From a bacterium (lineage in GTDB: Bacteria > AUK180), in NCBI GenBank assembly GCA_030622125.1, contig JAUXGM010000008.1, positions 1 through 28,731 on the forward strand: a stretch of DNA of 28,731 bases, in the 5' to 3' direction. The notes beneath the pieces are model-generated. The model was not told where the DNA came from. It worked only from the letters and a program-made list of their open reading frames with translations, and ran no database searches. Each line of letters begins with the position of its first letter. Positions within the stretch are counted from its first letter, which is position 1. Both the position numbers and the translations under genes were made by a program. Shown piece by piece: positions 1 through 7,724 of the stretch.

Positions 1-531
1 ATTGCAAAAGCACTTATTCTTGATAGATTATTTCCTAAGTATTTTCCTGGTCATTTTATGACTGAATGGGCACATAATAATACCAGAACCGTGGATCAAG
101 TCATGGGATCATTTTTCTTTATCCGAGCAAAAGTATTTAAAAGATTAAAGGGATTTGATGAAAGATTTTTTGTTTACTTTGAAGATGTTGATCTTTCATA
201 CAGAGTCCATAAAATAGGATTAAGATCGGTATATATTTCAGAAACTAATGTTTATCATAAAGGTGGAGGCACATCAGAACAGGTAAAGGCAAAAAGGTTA
301 TTCTATTCTTTGCAAAGTAGAATTTTGTATTATTATAAACATTTTTCTTTTTTTGATGCAACGGTTACATTATTTTCTACTCTTTTTATTGAATTTTTTT
401 CAAGAATTGTCTTTTCTGCGATCAATGGTTCATTCTTTGAAGTATTACAAACAATAAAAGGTTACTTTTATTTTGTTTTGGCTTTTCCAAAAATATTGAA
501 AATTATAGTTAAATACGGAAAAATAAAATGA
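1..531 (+). CDS. Glycosyltransferase family 2, C-terminal part (5' end outside window)
   Basis: The frame is open from base 1, so this is the last 176 residues of a longer protein; the ATG at 58 is internal. It contains FFVYFEDVDLSYRV, the acidic ED region typical of family 2 (rhamnosyltransferase-like, GT-A fold) enzymes that move sugars from nucleotide donors onto polysaccharide precursors. This is preceded by a VMGSFFFIRAKVF segment, also usual for the family. The C-terminal 60 residues are rich in aromatic and aliphatic residues and may contact the membrane. The stop codon overlaps the start of the next glycosyltransferase (ATGA), so the two are co-translated in a surface-polysaccharide operon. 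The sugar and acceptor cannot be told from sequence. Confidence 0.85.
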   Translation: MAKALILDRLFPKYFPGHFMTEWAHNNTRTVDQVMGSFFFIRAKVFKRLKGFDERFFVYFEDVDLSYRVHKIGLRSVYISETNVYHKGGGTSEQVKAKRLFYSLQSRILYYYKHFSFFDATVTLFSTLFIEFFSRIVFSAINGSFFEVLQTIKGYFYFVLAFPKILKIIVKYGKIK

Positions 532-1598
532 AAAAAATACTCTTTCTGACAAAATACACTAAGGCAGGTGTAAATAGTAGATATAGAACCTTTCAATATT
601 TACCATACCTTATAAAAAATGGAATTGATGTTACTACCTCTCCGCTTTTCAATGATAAATATATAAAGTATATCTATAGAACCGGGCATCATTTTCTTAA
701 AGATGTGATCTATGCTTACCTTAAAAGGATATTTTCATTATTAAATATCGGACATTATGATCTAATTGTCATAGAACGGGAAATATTGCCCTATATTCCC
801 GGCTTTTTTGAATGGATAGTTTCAAAATTTAATGTTCCGTATATACTCGATTATGATGATGCTACCTTTCATCATTATGATACGAATAAGATAGTTAAGT
901 TCTTTTTAGGTTCAAAAATTAAAAATATAATAAAAAATGCTTCCCTAATAATAACCGGCAGTTCCTATCTGACAAATTATGCAAAGAAAACAAATCAAAA
1001 TATTGTGGAAATTCCGACTGTTATAGATCTAAATAGATATTCATCCGAACAAACTCTAAAAAATGATATATTTACAATTGGTTGGATAGGTTCACCATAT
1101 ACCGATTCATATTTGTTAGAAATTTACCCTGCATTGAATAGATTTTGCACGGAACATAAGTGTAGGATAAACCTAATCGGTGCTCATGAGAAAATAAAAG
1201 AAAAATTTAAAAATCTTCCTGTAAATATTATAAAATGGTCTGAAGATAGTGAAATAGAAGAAATGCAAAAATTCAATGTGGGGATAATGCCTCTACCCAA
1301 TACACAATGGACACAAGGGAAATGTGGATTTAAATTAATTCAATATATGGGTTGTTTCTTGCCTGTAATAGCATCACCGATTGGTGTAAATAAAAATATA
1401 GTAAAAGAAAATACGAATGGTTACTTAGCCGATACAAAAGAAAGGTGGCTATATGCTTTAAACGAACTTTTTAATGATAAAAAATTGCAAAAGGAAATGG
1501 GGCTTGCAGGAAGAAAAATAGTTGAAAAAAACTATTCTTTTCAAGTTATGGCTCCCTATTATTTAAAAACATTATTAAAAGTAATTGAGGAACAATAA
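528..1598 (+). CDS. Glycosyltransferase, GT-B fold (family 4-like)
   Basis: A 356-residue protein with the two-domain layout of GT-B enzymes. The N-terminal half opens with MKKILFLTKYT and a 'GVNSRYR' loop. The C-terminal half carries a Rossmann-type start (IGWIGSPYT), then KCGFKLIQYMGCFLPVIAS near residues 265-283, which matches the donor-binding end of the group 1 glycosyltransferase domain; the usual EX7E motif is not intact (K in place of the first E). No membrane segment is obvious, so it is probably cytoplasmic or peripheral. It starts inside the stop codon of the preceding GT2 gene and ends 2 bp before the asparagine synthetase-like gene. It probably adds one sugar to a cell-surface glycan; the specificity is unknown. 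Confidence 0.85.
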   Translation: MKKILFLTKYTKAGVNSRYRTFQYLPYLIKNGIDVTTSPLFNDKYIKYIYRTGHHFLKDVIYAYLKRIFSLLNIGHYDLIVIEREILPYIPGFFEWIVSKFNVPYILDYDDATFHHYDTNKIVKFFLGSKIKNIIKNASLIITGSSYLTNYAKKTNQNIVEIPTVIDLNRYSSEQTLKNDIFTIGWIGSPYTDSYLLEIYPALNRFCTEHKCRINLIGAHEKIKEKFKNLPVNIIKWSEDSEIEEMQKFNVGIMPLPNTQWTQGKCGFKLIQYMGCFLPVIASPIGVNKNIVKENTNGYLADTKERWLYALNELFNDKKLQKEMGLAGRKIVEKNYSFQVMAPYYLKTLLKVIEEQ

Positions 1599-1600
1599 CT

Positions 1601-3535
1601 ATGTGTGGAATTGCAGGTTTTTGGCAACCTAAAGAGAATAATAAAGGTGCATTAAAAGAAATAATAATAGATATGATCAACCCGATCAGCCATAGAGGTC
1701 CTGATGATAGTGGATTTTATGTAGATACAAATAGTGGCATAGCATTAGGAAATAAAAGATTATCTATTATAGATCTCTCAGCAAATGGTCATCTTCCAAT
1801 GGAGTCATTCTCTAAAAGATATATTATTGTTTACAATGGTGAAGTTTACAATTATAAAGAGCTAAAAAAGGAACTTATAAATAAATTTGATATTAAATTC
1901 AAAAGTACTTCCGATACTGAGGTAATATTAGCTGGATTTGAGGTATGGGGAATAGAGGAAACATTAAAAAAATGTAATGGTATGTTTGCTTTTGCCCTTT
2001 GGGATAAAAGGAAGAAAAAATTGTACTTGGGTAGAGATAGAATAGGTATTAAACCCATATATTTTGGAATTCAAGACAACATATTATTTTTTGCATCGGA
2101 ATTAAAAGCAATAAAAAATAACAAATTTTTTAAATCCGATATAGATAGAGATGCACTTTCACTATTTTTCAGGTACAGTTACATTCCGGCACCGTATTCA
2201 ATCTATAAAGATATAAAAAAACTTAAACCCGCACATTATATTGTAATTAATAGGAACCTAAATCTTAAAGAAAATTGCTATTGGGATATAAGAAAAATTA
2301 CAAAAGAGTGCTATCAAAATCCAATCAATTTATCTACAAAAGAAACTGTAAATGAATTGGAAAGATTATTATTGGATTCTGTAAAGAAAAGAATGATATC
2401 CGATGTTCCTCTGGGAGCATTTTTATCGGGAGGTATTGATTCCTCTTTGATGGTTGCCTTAGCTCAATCGCAAACATCAAAAGCTATTCAAACCTTTACT
2501 GTTGGGTTTTATGATAAGAACTTCAATGAGGCTCATTATGCAAGAAAGATCGCAAAATATTTAAAAACAGATCATAACGAGATTTATATTTCTTCGGATA
2601 AGGCAATGGAAATAATACCAAAACTACCACTAATCTATGATGAGCCATTTTCAGATCCCTCTGAAATACCCATGTTTTATATCTCGCAATTTGCAAAAAA
2701 GAAGGTTACGGTAAGTTTGTCAGGAGACGGTGGAGATGAACTCTTTGGTGGCTATAACAGGTACATTTGGGCAGACAAAATCTGGAATAGGCTTAAATAC
2801 CTACCATTTTCCGTTAGAGATTGCATAAAAAAGATGTTAAAAATTATTCCAACAGATTACTGGGATTTTCTCTTTTTAAAATTCGGAGGAATGCTTCCGG
2901 ATACTATAAATCAGGCAGTTCCAGGTGATAAGCTCTATAAATTGGCAGATACTCTCAATTGTAATTCTGCTAATAACTTTTTTAAATCCCTTATTTCAAA
3001 TTGGAAGAATCCTGTTGATATAATAATAAATTCAAAGGAGCCTAATACGATACTGGATGATAATTTTATTTCTAAGGTCATTCCCAATTTTAAGGAAAGA
3101 ATGATGTTTTTTGATCTTATTACCTATTTACCCGATGATATTTTAACAAAGGTTGACCGTTCATCAATGGCAGTTAGTTTAGAGGCAAGGGTACCATTTT
3201 TAGATCACAAGGTAATAGAATTTTCTAAGCGATTACCTACATCTTTTAAAATCAAAAATAATACCAATAAATGGATATTACGCAAAATATTATATAAATA
3301 TATTCCCGAAAAAATTATGACAAGGACTAAAATGGGTTTTGGTATTCCGTTGAATCAATGGTTAAAAGGTGATTTAAGGGAGTGGGCAGAAGAACTTTTG
3401 GATGACACTAAAATAAAAAGTGACGGCATTTTGAATCCGAAGCCAATAAAAAATATATGGAAAGAATATTTGAAAGGTAAAGGGAATTGGCAATATCTAT
3501 TATGGGATGTCTTAATGTTTCAAGCATGGAAATGA
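1601..3535 (+). CDS. asnB: Glutamine-hydrolysing asparagine synthase family protein (AsnB)
   Basis: A 644-residue protein of full family length. It begins MCGIAGF, so Cys2 becomes the N-terminal nucleophile of the class II glutaminase domain (about residues 1-200), followed by NGEVYN and GMFAFALWD motifs. The synthetase domain has the ATP-binding PP-loop SGGIDSS at 276-282, SGDGGDELFGGY at 374-385 and a late LTKVDRSSMAVSLEARVPFLDH block. Biochemically it would transfer glutamine-derived ammonia to an adenylated carboxylate, classically aspartate to asparagine. Placed at the end of a glycosyltransferase operon, it may instead amidate a uronic acid or other glycan component, as is often proposed for such copies. 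The RBS-like GAGGAA lies inside the end of the preceding gene. Confidence 0.93.
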   Translation: MCGIAGFWQPKENNKGALKEIIIDMINPISHRGPDDSGFYVDTNSGIALGNKRLSIIDLSANGHLPMESFSKRYIIVYNGEVYNYKELKKELINKFDIKFKSTSDTEVILAGFEVWGIEETLKKCNGMFAFALWDKRKKKLYLGRDRIGIKPIYFGIQDNILFFASELKAIKNNKFFKSDIDRDALSLFFRYSYIPAPYSIYKDIKKLKPAHYIVINRNLNLKENCYWDIRKITKECYQNPINLSTKETVNELERLLLDSVKKRMISDVPLGAFLSGGIDSSLMVALAQSQTSKAIQTFTVGFYDKNFNEAHYARKIAKYLKTDHNEIYISSDKAMEIIPKLPLIYDEPFSDPSEIPMFYISQFAKKKVTVSLSGDGGDELFGGYNRYIWADKIWNRLKYLPFSVRDCIKKMLKIIPTDYWDFLFLKFGGMLPDTINQAVPGDKLYKLADTLNCNSANNFFKSLISNWKNPVDIIINSKEPNTILDDNFISKVIPNFKERMMFFDLITYLPDDILTKVDRSSMAVSLEARVPFLDHKVIEFSKRLPTSFKIKNNTNKWILRKILYKYIPEKIMTRTKMGFGIPLNQWLKGDLREWAEELLDDTKIKSDGILNPKPIKNIWKEYLKGKGNWQYLLWDVLMFQAWK

Positions 3536-3547
3536 TTTTGGATTTCG

Positions 3548-3575
3548 GGGACGGTGTTTCGTTTACTTTGCTTAT
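3548..3575 (+). repeat. 28-bp GGGACGGTGTT repeat, copy R1
   Basis: Begins GGGACGGTGTTTC and ends CTTAT; it starts 12 bases after the asnB stop. It matches copy R3 at 23 of 28 positions by my count and has the same orientation as copy R2, so R1 and R2 are direct repeats flanking the small winged-helix gene. Similar GTCCC-type repeats are known near REP-associated tyrosine (Y1) transposases in other bacteria; no transposase lies in this window. Confidence 0.7.
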
Positions 3576-3720
3576 AATAAAAGAGACCAATATTACAAGA
3601 TTTAGCAACTTTTAAAGATTTATGTGCCAAAATTTCAAAATATTGCTATAATTCATTATGTATTCGCAGTAAACAATATGTAATCGATACAATCGAAACG
3701 TCGTCACCTTTTTAATAAAT

Positions 3721-3749
3721 TTGACAATATTTGTTTTTTATGGTATAAA
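3721..3749 (+). promoter_or_regulatory. Sigma-70-type promoter for the winged-helix gene
   Basis: TTGACA at 3721-3726 and TATAAA at 3744-3749 are separated by 17 bp, close to the consensus for a housekeeping promoter. Transcription would start near 3756, leaving a leader of about 48 nt before the ATG at 3804. This suggests that the small gene is transcribed independently of the asnB operon. Confidence 0.7.
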
Positions 3750-3803
3750 CATTACGTTCGTGGTTTGCAAATAGCGAACATATTATTTTGCAGGAGGTAT
3801 AGA

Positions 3804-4310
3804 ATGAGTTTAAAGCCACAAGATGTTTTAGTTTTGCTTAAAATATTTCTTTTAAACCGTGATCATTATTCAATTAGAGAAATATCTAACGCTACAAAGA
3901 TCAGTATTTCTGAAGTTCATTCCGCAATAAAAAGATGTCAAAAAAGCAATCTTATTAATCCTTTAAATAGAAGGGTTTTAAAAGCTCAAATGAGTGAATT
4001 TATTATACACGGTCTAAAATATGTCTTTCCCGCTGAATTGGGAACCCTTTCAAGGGGTTTACCTACTGCCCATTCCGCAAAGCCTCTCTCAAACCTTATT
4101 AGTTCAGAGAATTGTTATGTTTGGCCATATAGCAAAGGTGAAATTAGAGGGACAAGCATATTACCCCTTTACAAATCGGTTACCGAAGCAGTTCAGGAAG
4201 ATCAAAAGTTATATGAATTTCTTGCACTTATAGATGCCTTAAGAATTGGGCGAGCCAGGGAGCTCAAAATTGCGGAAAAAGAAATCCTTAAAAGGATAAA
4301 AGAATATTAA
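3804..4310 (+). CDS. Small winged-helix (MarR-like) DNA-binding protein, orphan
   Basis: A 168-residue protein. The start is ATG 3804 because CAGGAGGT lies 5 bp upstream (3791-3798); the frame extends back to a TTG at 3765, but that segment contains the RBS itself. Residues 1-65 look like a winged helix-turn-helix: SIREISNATKISISEVHSAIKR fits a recognition-helix unit. The second half has a conserved-looking WPYSKGEIRGTSILPLY segment, then LALIDALRIGRARELKIAEKE. I recall a widespread family of wHTH proteins with this layout but cannot name a function; a regulator or an antitoxin-like role is possible. No partner gene follows: the next feature, 6 bp on, is a repeat. It has its own promoter and is flanked by direct repeats R1 and R2, which suggests acquisition as a unit. 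Confidence 0.8.
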   Translation: MSLKPQDVLVLLKIFLLNRDHYSIREISNATKISISEVHSAIKRCQKSNLINPLNRRVLKAQMSEFIIHGLKYVFPAELGTLSRGLPTAHSAKPLSNLISSENCYVWPYSKGEIRGTSILPLYKSVTEAVQEDQKLYEFLALIDALRIGRARELKIAEKEILKRIKEY

Positions 4311-4316
4311 ATTTTA

Positions 4317-4344
4317 GGGACGGTGTTGCACTTATTTCACTTAT
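4317..4344 (+). repeat. 28-bp GGGACGGTGTT repeat, copy R2 (left arm of inverted pair)
   Basis: It starts 7 bases after the stop of the winged-helix gene. It differs from the reverse complement of R3 at 1 of 28 positions. It contains a tandem CACTTATTT/CACTTAT unit. Confidence 0.8.
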
Positions 4345-4597
4345 ACTTTGTTTTTACAAATATATATATTGAATTATAATGATATTTTTTGTTACTAAAT
4401 GAGGTTTATCTCCATTTTAGTTGATCGATTTTCCAAGAAAACCCTGTTCACAATTGACAATGCGATTGTTTGTATTATCGTTCTATATGTACATAAATTT
4501 GATAATATTTTATTCCCCTGCTTCAATGTATCATTATGAGCCTGCACAATCATTGACTTTTCGACCTTCAACTCTTGAATATTATTGAAATGGATTA

Positions 4598-4620
4598 TCG
4601 GGTCAAGCCCGATAATGACA
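4598..4620. repeat. Short palindrome, ATTATCGGG stem
   Basis: The stem ATTATCGGG and its complement CCCGATAAT flank a TCAAG loop, a perfect 9-bp arm hairpin. The same CCCG...CGGG design recurs at 28526-28544 with the loop CTTGA, the complement of this one. It is not followed by a T-run on either strand, so it reads as a dispersed palindromic repeat rather than a terminator. Confidence 0.75.
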
Positions 4621-4740
4621 GAAAAAAAATAACCCGCCTTGACACTTTATTAAATTATTTTACAAATTTTTTGGGAGATGAACCCTAAATGAAAAATATT
4701 AAAAAGTTCCTAAATTTAATTATGTTCAGGATTTTTACTG

Positions 4741-4768
4741 ATAAGTGAAATAAGTGAAACACCGTCCC
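4741..4768 (-). repeat. 28-bp GGGACGGTGTT repeat, copy R3 (right arm of inverted pair)
   Basis: It lies in inverted orientation to R2, 12 bases beyond the stop codon of the methyltransferase gene. R2 and R3 could pair as a long stem around 396 bases, or serve as terminal inverted repeats of a 452-bp element. Confidence 0.8.
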
Positions 4769-4779
4769 CCTTTTACCTT

Positions 4780-5520
4780 TTAAATTTTTCTCAATATAAC
4801 GATCATTTCATTGTCGGTTTTAGAAAATAATTCCAATTCAAAATGAAACATTTTTTTCAATTCTGAAAGAAGTTCAAGAATTTCATTTTGACTCCACACA
4901 TGAAAGTGAATACTATAGTTGATCTGCATAAGATATTCTATTTGTTTTTGAATATCATCTTCTGTTTTTAAATTACTTGTGTATCGCACCCATTCTTCAT
5001 AATGTTGTTTTCTTGACCATTCTGACCCTTTATTATAATCTTTCATGAGATGTTGAAAAGTAGTAGTAGGGCGTTTTTTATCAAATGTAAATCTTTTATC
5101 GGGAATAGCCAAATATAAGATCCCTTTATTTTTCAAAACCCTAAAAAAACTTTCAATAGCTCCAATTGGATTCTGGCAATGTTCTATAAAGGAATTTGCT
5201 ATAACAAAATCCTGACTTTCATTTTCGATAAGATCAAGAGTTTCACCATCACAGATACAATCAAGTTTAACTAATTTTCTACCTTTTAACTCCGGATATT
5301 GTTTAATCAGGTTCAAATTATTCATTCTGTCCACATACCTCACATTAACTTTTTTAGCAACCCGTAATGGATTATGTAATGCTCCTATTTCTATGCCCTT
5401 GCCTTTAATATAAATCCTTGCCATTGTTTCTCTGTCAAGATGGTTAGAATGTGTAATCTTTTTCAACCATATTCTAAAATTTACTAAAATTGTCTTTGCA
5501 ATGTATCGTATGTCAATCAT
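4780..5520 (-). CDS. SAM-dependent methyltransferase (class I)
   Basis: A 246-residue protein. GIEIGALHNPL near residues 36-47 is the SAM-binding motif I in the form seen in small methyltransferases of polysaccharide and lipid-linked glycan clusters. DFVIANSFIEHCQNPIGAIESFFRVLKNKGILYLAIPDKR is a typical motif III/IV block of methyltransferase type 11 proteins. The likely substrate is a sugar or glycan, given its place after a glycosyltransferase; this is inference. The start overlaps the glycosyltransferase stop (ATGA at 5517-5520), so the two are translationally coupled. It is the last gene of the leftward train that begins at mraZ. Confidence 0.8.
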   Translation of the reverse strand: MIDIRYIAKTILVNFRIWLKKITHSNHLDRETMARIYIKGKGIEIGALHNPLRVAKKVNVRYVDRMNNLNLIKQYPELKGRKLVKLDCICDGETLDLIENESQDFVIANSFIEHCQNPIGAIESFFRVLKNKGILYLAIPDKRFTFDKKRPTTTFQHLMKDYNKGSEWSRKQHYEEWVRYTSNLKTEDDIQKQIEYLMQINYSIHFHVWSQNEILELLSELKKMFHFELELFSKTDNEMIVILRKI

Positions 5521-6575
5521 TTTTTAATTTCCTTTTTTGATCGTTCTCTATAAAGATTTAAATAGAGAGAATTGATATATTCAAGTGAAAATCTTTGATC
5601 TATGATCCCTGGTGAATTTTCTGATAATTTTTCATACAATGTTTTATTTTCGTATAATTTGATCAATTTTTTAAAAAGCTCATCAAAATCATTTACTAAA
5701 AAGCCATTTATGCTATTTTCTATAATATCAATCGTTCCACCAACTTTAAATGATATGACCGGAATTCCATAAGAAGATGCTTCAAGAAGCGTATTTGGAA
5801 AGCCCTCGTATTGGGAAACGCAAATTACTACTGAAAGATTATTGTATATTTTTTTTTCATCATCTATAAAATCATATATTTCAAATCTATCGGAAAGATT
5901 ATTCATATCAATAAAAGATTGAATTTTACCCTTTAATTTCCCTCTTCCGATAAACTTAAAATTTATTGGATATTTTTGAATACAACTATTTTTCAAAAAT
6001 GATTTTATTAACAGAATGTGTCTTTTAACGGAATGAAACCGTCCTATTAAACCAATAGTAAATGGATTATGTTGTGCTAAATTTACATCCTTTTCTTTAA
6101 TTCCATTGGGAATATAATAAATCTTTTTTATTCCATGTCTTTTGCAAAAAGTATTATTATTGGAGAAATTGATCGTAAAAGTATCAACCTTATTTTTTGT
6201 AATTCTTTCCAGGCATAAATGAAATGGTTTTTTCCATTTATCCTCACTTCTAAAACTGTTTATCAATGGAACTCCTTTTGGCTTGAATAATCGTGAAAGA
6301 ATGTTGGCATGAAAAAGAAAGGAATGGATCATATCATAATTTCCATCTCTTAAAATCCGTTTTAATTCCCCATATTTTTTCAAAGAAAACTTTTTCATAT
6401 TGAGATTTGTTGCTTTTAATCCGTAGGATTTCGCTTTTTTGATCAATTCATTATTTCCCATCAAGGTCAGTAATTCTACATCATTATTTAAACCTTTTAT
6501 GTATATCATCAAATTTAATAGGTTTTTTTCTGTTCCAGCTATATGAGAATCAGTAGTGATATATAATATCTTCAT
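5517..6575 (-). CDS. Glycosyltransferase family 4 (GT-B)
   Basis: A 352-residue protein opening MKILYITTDSHIAGTEKNL, the acceptor-side loop of family 4 enzymes (AGTE in place of the usual GGaE). The C-terminal domain has IGLIGRFHSVKRH, then SQYEGFPNTLLEASSYGIPV, which contains the EX7E motif (E-GFPNTLL-E) that binds the nucleotide sugar, and GG...ENSINGFLV. IPNGI is the usual linker motif. It is predicted to be cytosolic and to act on a lipid-linked or surface glycan. It starts inside the stop of the 65-residue protein and ends inside the start of the methyltransferase gene, so all three are coupled downstream of ftsZ. Confidence 0.88.
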   Translation of the reverse strand: MKILYITTDSHIAGTEKNLLNLMIYIKGLNNDVELLTLMGNNELIKKAKSYGLKATNLNMKKFSLKKYGELKRILRDGNYDMIHSFLFHANILSRLFKPKGVPLINSFRSEDKWKKPFHLCLERITKNKVDTFTINFSNNNTFCKRHGIKKIYYIPNGIKEKDVNLAQHNPFTIGLIGRFHSVKRHILLIKSFLKNSCIQKYPINFKFIGRGKLKGKIQSFIDMNNLSDRFEIYDFIDDEKKIYNNLSVVICVSQYEGFPNTLLEASSYGIPVISFKVGGTIDIIENSINGFLVNDFDELFKKLIKLYENKTLYEKLSENSPGIIDQRFSLEYINSLYLNLYRERSKKEIKK

Positions 6576-6769
6576 TTTTTAATCTTCTGAAAGAATTTAT
6601 TGAGCCAATTTTCATCTTCTAAAAAATAGACAAGATTTCCCTCATACTTCTCTTTGAAAAATTTATCATCGGGTAAATTTTTATCAGGTCTCTGTATAGT
6701 GTCTAATTGCCCATCAGTATATTTAGTTTGATAACCTTTAAATGAATTCATCATATTGTATTTTACCAT
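6572..6769 (-). CDS. Small protein of unknown function (65 residues)
   Basis: I do not recognise it. The 65 residues are hydrophilic, with no membrane segment or Cys motif, and end in WLNKFFQKIKK, a likely amphipathic basic helix. Support for coding is positional: it starts 5 bp after the outer-membrane protein gene ends and overlaps the glycosyltransferase start by 4 bp (ATGA), as other genes of this operon do. The upstream AGGA is only about 4 bp from the ATG, a weak RBS. It might be a remnant of a larger gene kept to pass ribosomes into the glycosyltransferase gene, or a real small protein. Confidence 0.5.
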   Translation of the reverse strand: MVKYNMMNSFKGYQTKYTDGQLDTIQRPDKNLPDDKFFKEKYEGNLVYFLEDENWLNKFFQKIKK

Positions 6770-6774
6770 CGTTC

Positions 6775-7614
6775 CTATAGAATAACTTTAACACTGCAAA
6801 AGTGGTAATTGAATCTTTTTGGCTGCCAGAGAAATGAATATGAGAATGTTAATTGCTTTATTGTATATCCGATGCCCACCGAATTGAATCTTGCATTTTC
6901 ACCAAATCCAAAAAAACTACCGTCAGGCAATCTATATAATATACCATAAAGTATATTCTCCCACCCGAAATTTTTGATATCATCAATTGATGAAACAAAA
7001 CTATTTATCTGTATTCCCATGTAAAAACGGTTATTTTTGCTTATTATAAAGTTTGTAATGATACCTTCTTTTAATTTCTGTTCCTCATCATCGGCAAAGT
7101 ATAATCCTGGTTCCAATATAGAGGGAAATATTTTATTTTGAAATTGCCCTAAAAAACTATTGTCAATATTCAGACCACCGATATTTACAACCGAAAGTCC
7201 ATAAAAATAATCTTTTCTATCGACAAATATACCTGCATCAAAACTATATCTATTCTCATCGGAAAAATAATTTTTAAATACAATTCCATAGAGGAAAGAT
7301 TTGGATAATTTCCCTGAGAAACTAAATTTAATATTACTACTACTTTCCAATGTCTTCACATATTTTATTGAAAATAAGTATTCACTTAACTTAAAATTTA
7401 ATTTTATTCCTCCTGAATATCTTTTAGCTGTGGAAAAATCATCAGTTATAGAAAATGAAAAAAAATAATTGTGCAATTGATTATAAGCAGGATTGATATT
7501 GTCTGAATTTGTAAAATTAAAAGGAATCAATACACCTCCGCACATATAATCCGTAGCATCGCCAAAGGCGATTAAACAAATAAAAAGAAAAAATATAAAA
7601 CTAAACCTCTTCAA
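6775..7614 (-). CDS. Probable outer-membrane beta-barrel protein (PorV/PorQ-like)
   Basis: 279 residues with my chosen TTG start at 7614. AGGAGG (7621-7626) sits 6 bp upstream, and from here the protein begins MKRFSFIFFLFICLIAFGDA, a clean signal peptide. The longer frame from ATG 7725 would place a basic, non-hydrophobic 37-residue extension before the signal and bury the RBS in coding sequence. The mature part has alternating aromatic/polar strands, many Gly and Asn turns and a Ser/Tyr/Phe-rich C-terminus (VGIGYTIKQLTFSYSFLW). It lacks a C-terminal Phe; the last residue is Leu. The layout suggests the PorV/PorQ type of barrel seen in FCB-like bacteria, but the family call is inference. It lies about 110 bp after ftsZ. 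Confidence 0.7.
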   Translation of the reverse strand: MKRFSFIFFLFICLIAFGDATDYMCGGVLIPFNFTNSDNINPAYNQLHNYFFSFSITDDFSTAKRYSGGIKLNFKLSEYLFSIKYVKTLESSSNIKFSFSGKLSKSFLYGIVFKNYFSDENRYSFDAGIFVDRKDYFYGLSVVNIGGLNIDNSFLGQFQNKIFPSILEPGLYFADDEEQKLKEGIITNFIISKNNRFYMGIQINSFVSSIDDIKNFGWENILYGILYRLPDGSFFGFGENARFNSVGIGYTIKQLTFSYSFLWQPKRFNYHFCSVKVIL

Positions 7615-7620
7615 ATAGAT

Positions 7621-7626
7621 CCTCCT
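7621..7626 (-). promoter_or_regulatory. RBS deciding the TTG start of the beta-barrel gene
   Basis: AGGAGG on the minus strand, 6 bp before TTG 7614-7612. It is a perfect Shine-Dalgarno core, stronger than any signal near the ATG at 7725. Confidence 0.8.
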
Positions 7627-7724
7627 TTGTTTCGGTACCGTAAAAATATTAGAATTATTTTTATACCTAAAAGTATATTTTTTTGCTTCATTAATTTTTT
7701 TGAACTTTGAGCATCTTTGTTGCA

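Larger units (their letters stand above)
4311..4779. other. Repeat-rich intergenic region between convergent genes
   Basis: These 469 bases lie between the winged-helix gene and the end of the leftward dcw operon. They hold an inverted pair of the 28-bp repeat at the two edges (R2, R3) and one hairpin (4598-4620). The interior is AT-rich. The only open frame of note is a 52-codon minus-strand stretch (4395-4553) without an RBS or recognised similarity. I see no RNA gene and no classical terminator. The whole segment from R2 to R3 could be a small non-autonomous mobile element. Confidence 0.6.

Noticed and set aside
4395-4553. 52-codon minus-strand frame in the repeat-rich gap
   Set aside because: No RBS, no recognised family, and it lies between inverted repeats; its open upstream extension runs through the hairpin at 4598-4620. 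It may be a decayed fragment but cannot be supported as a gene.
4598-4620. Hairpin as a rho-independent terminator for the winged-helix gene or the dcw operon
   Set aside because: The run on the plus strand after it is A-rich, not T-rich, and on the minus strand the T-run comes before the stem, so neither direction fits; it also recurs in another form at 28526.
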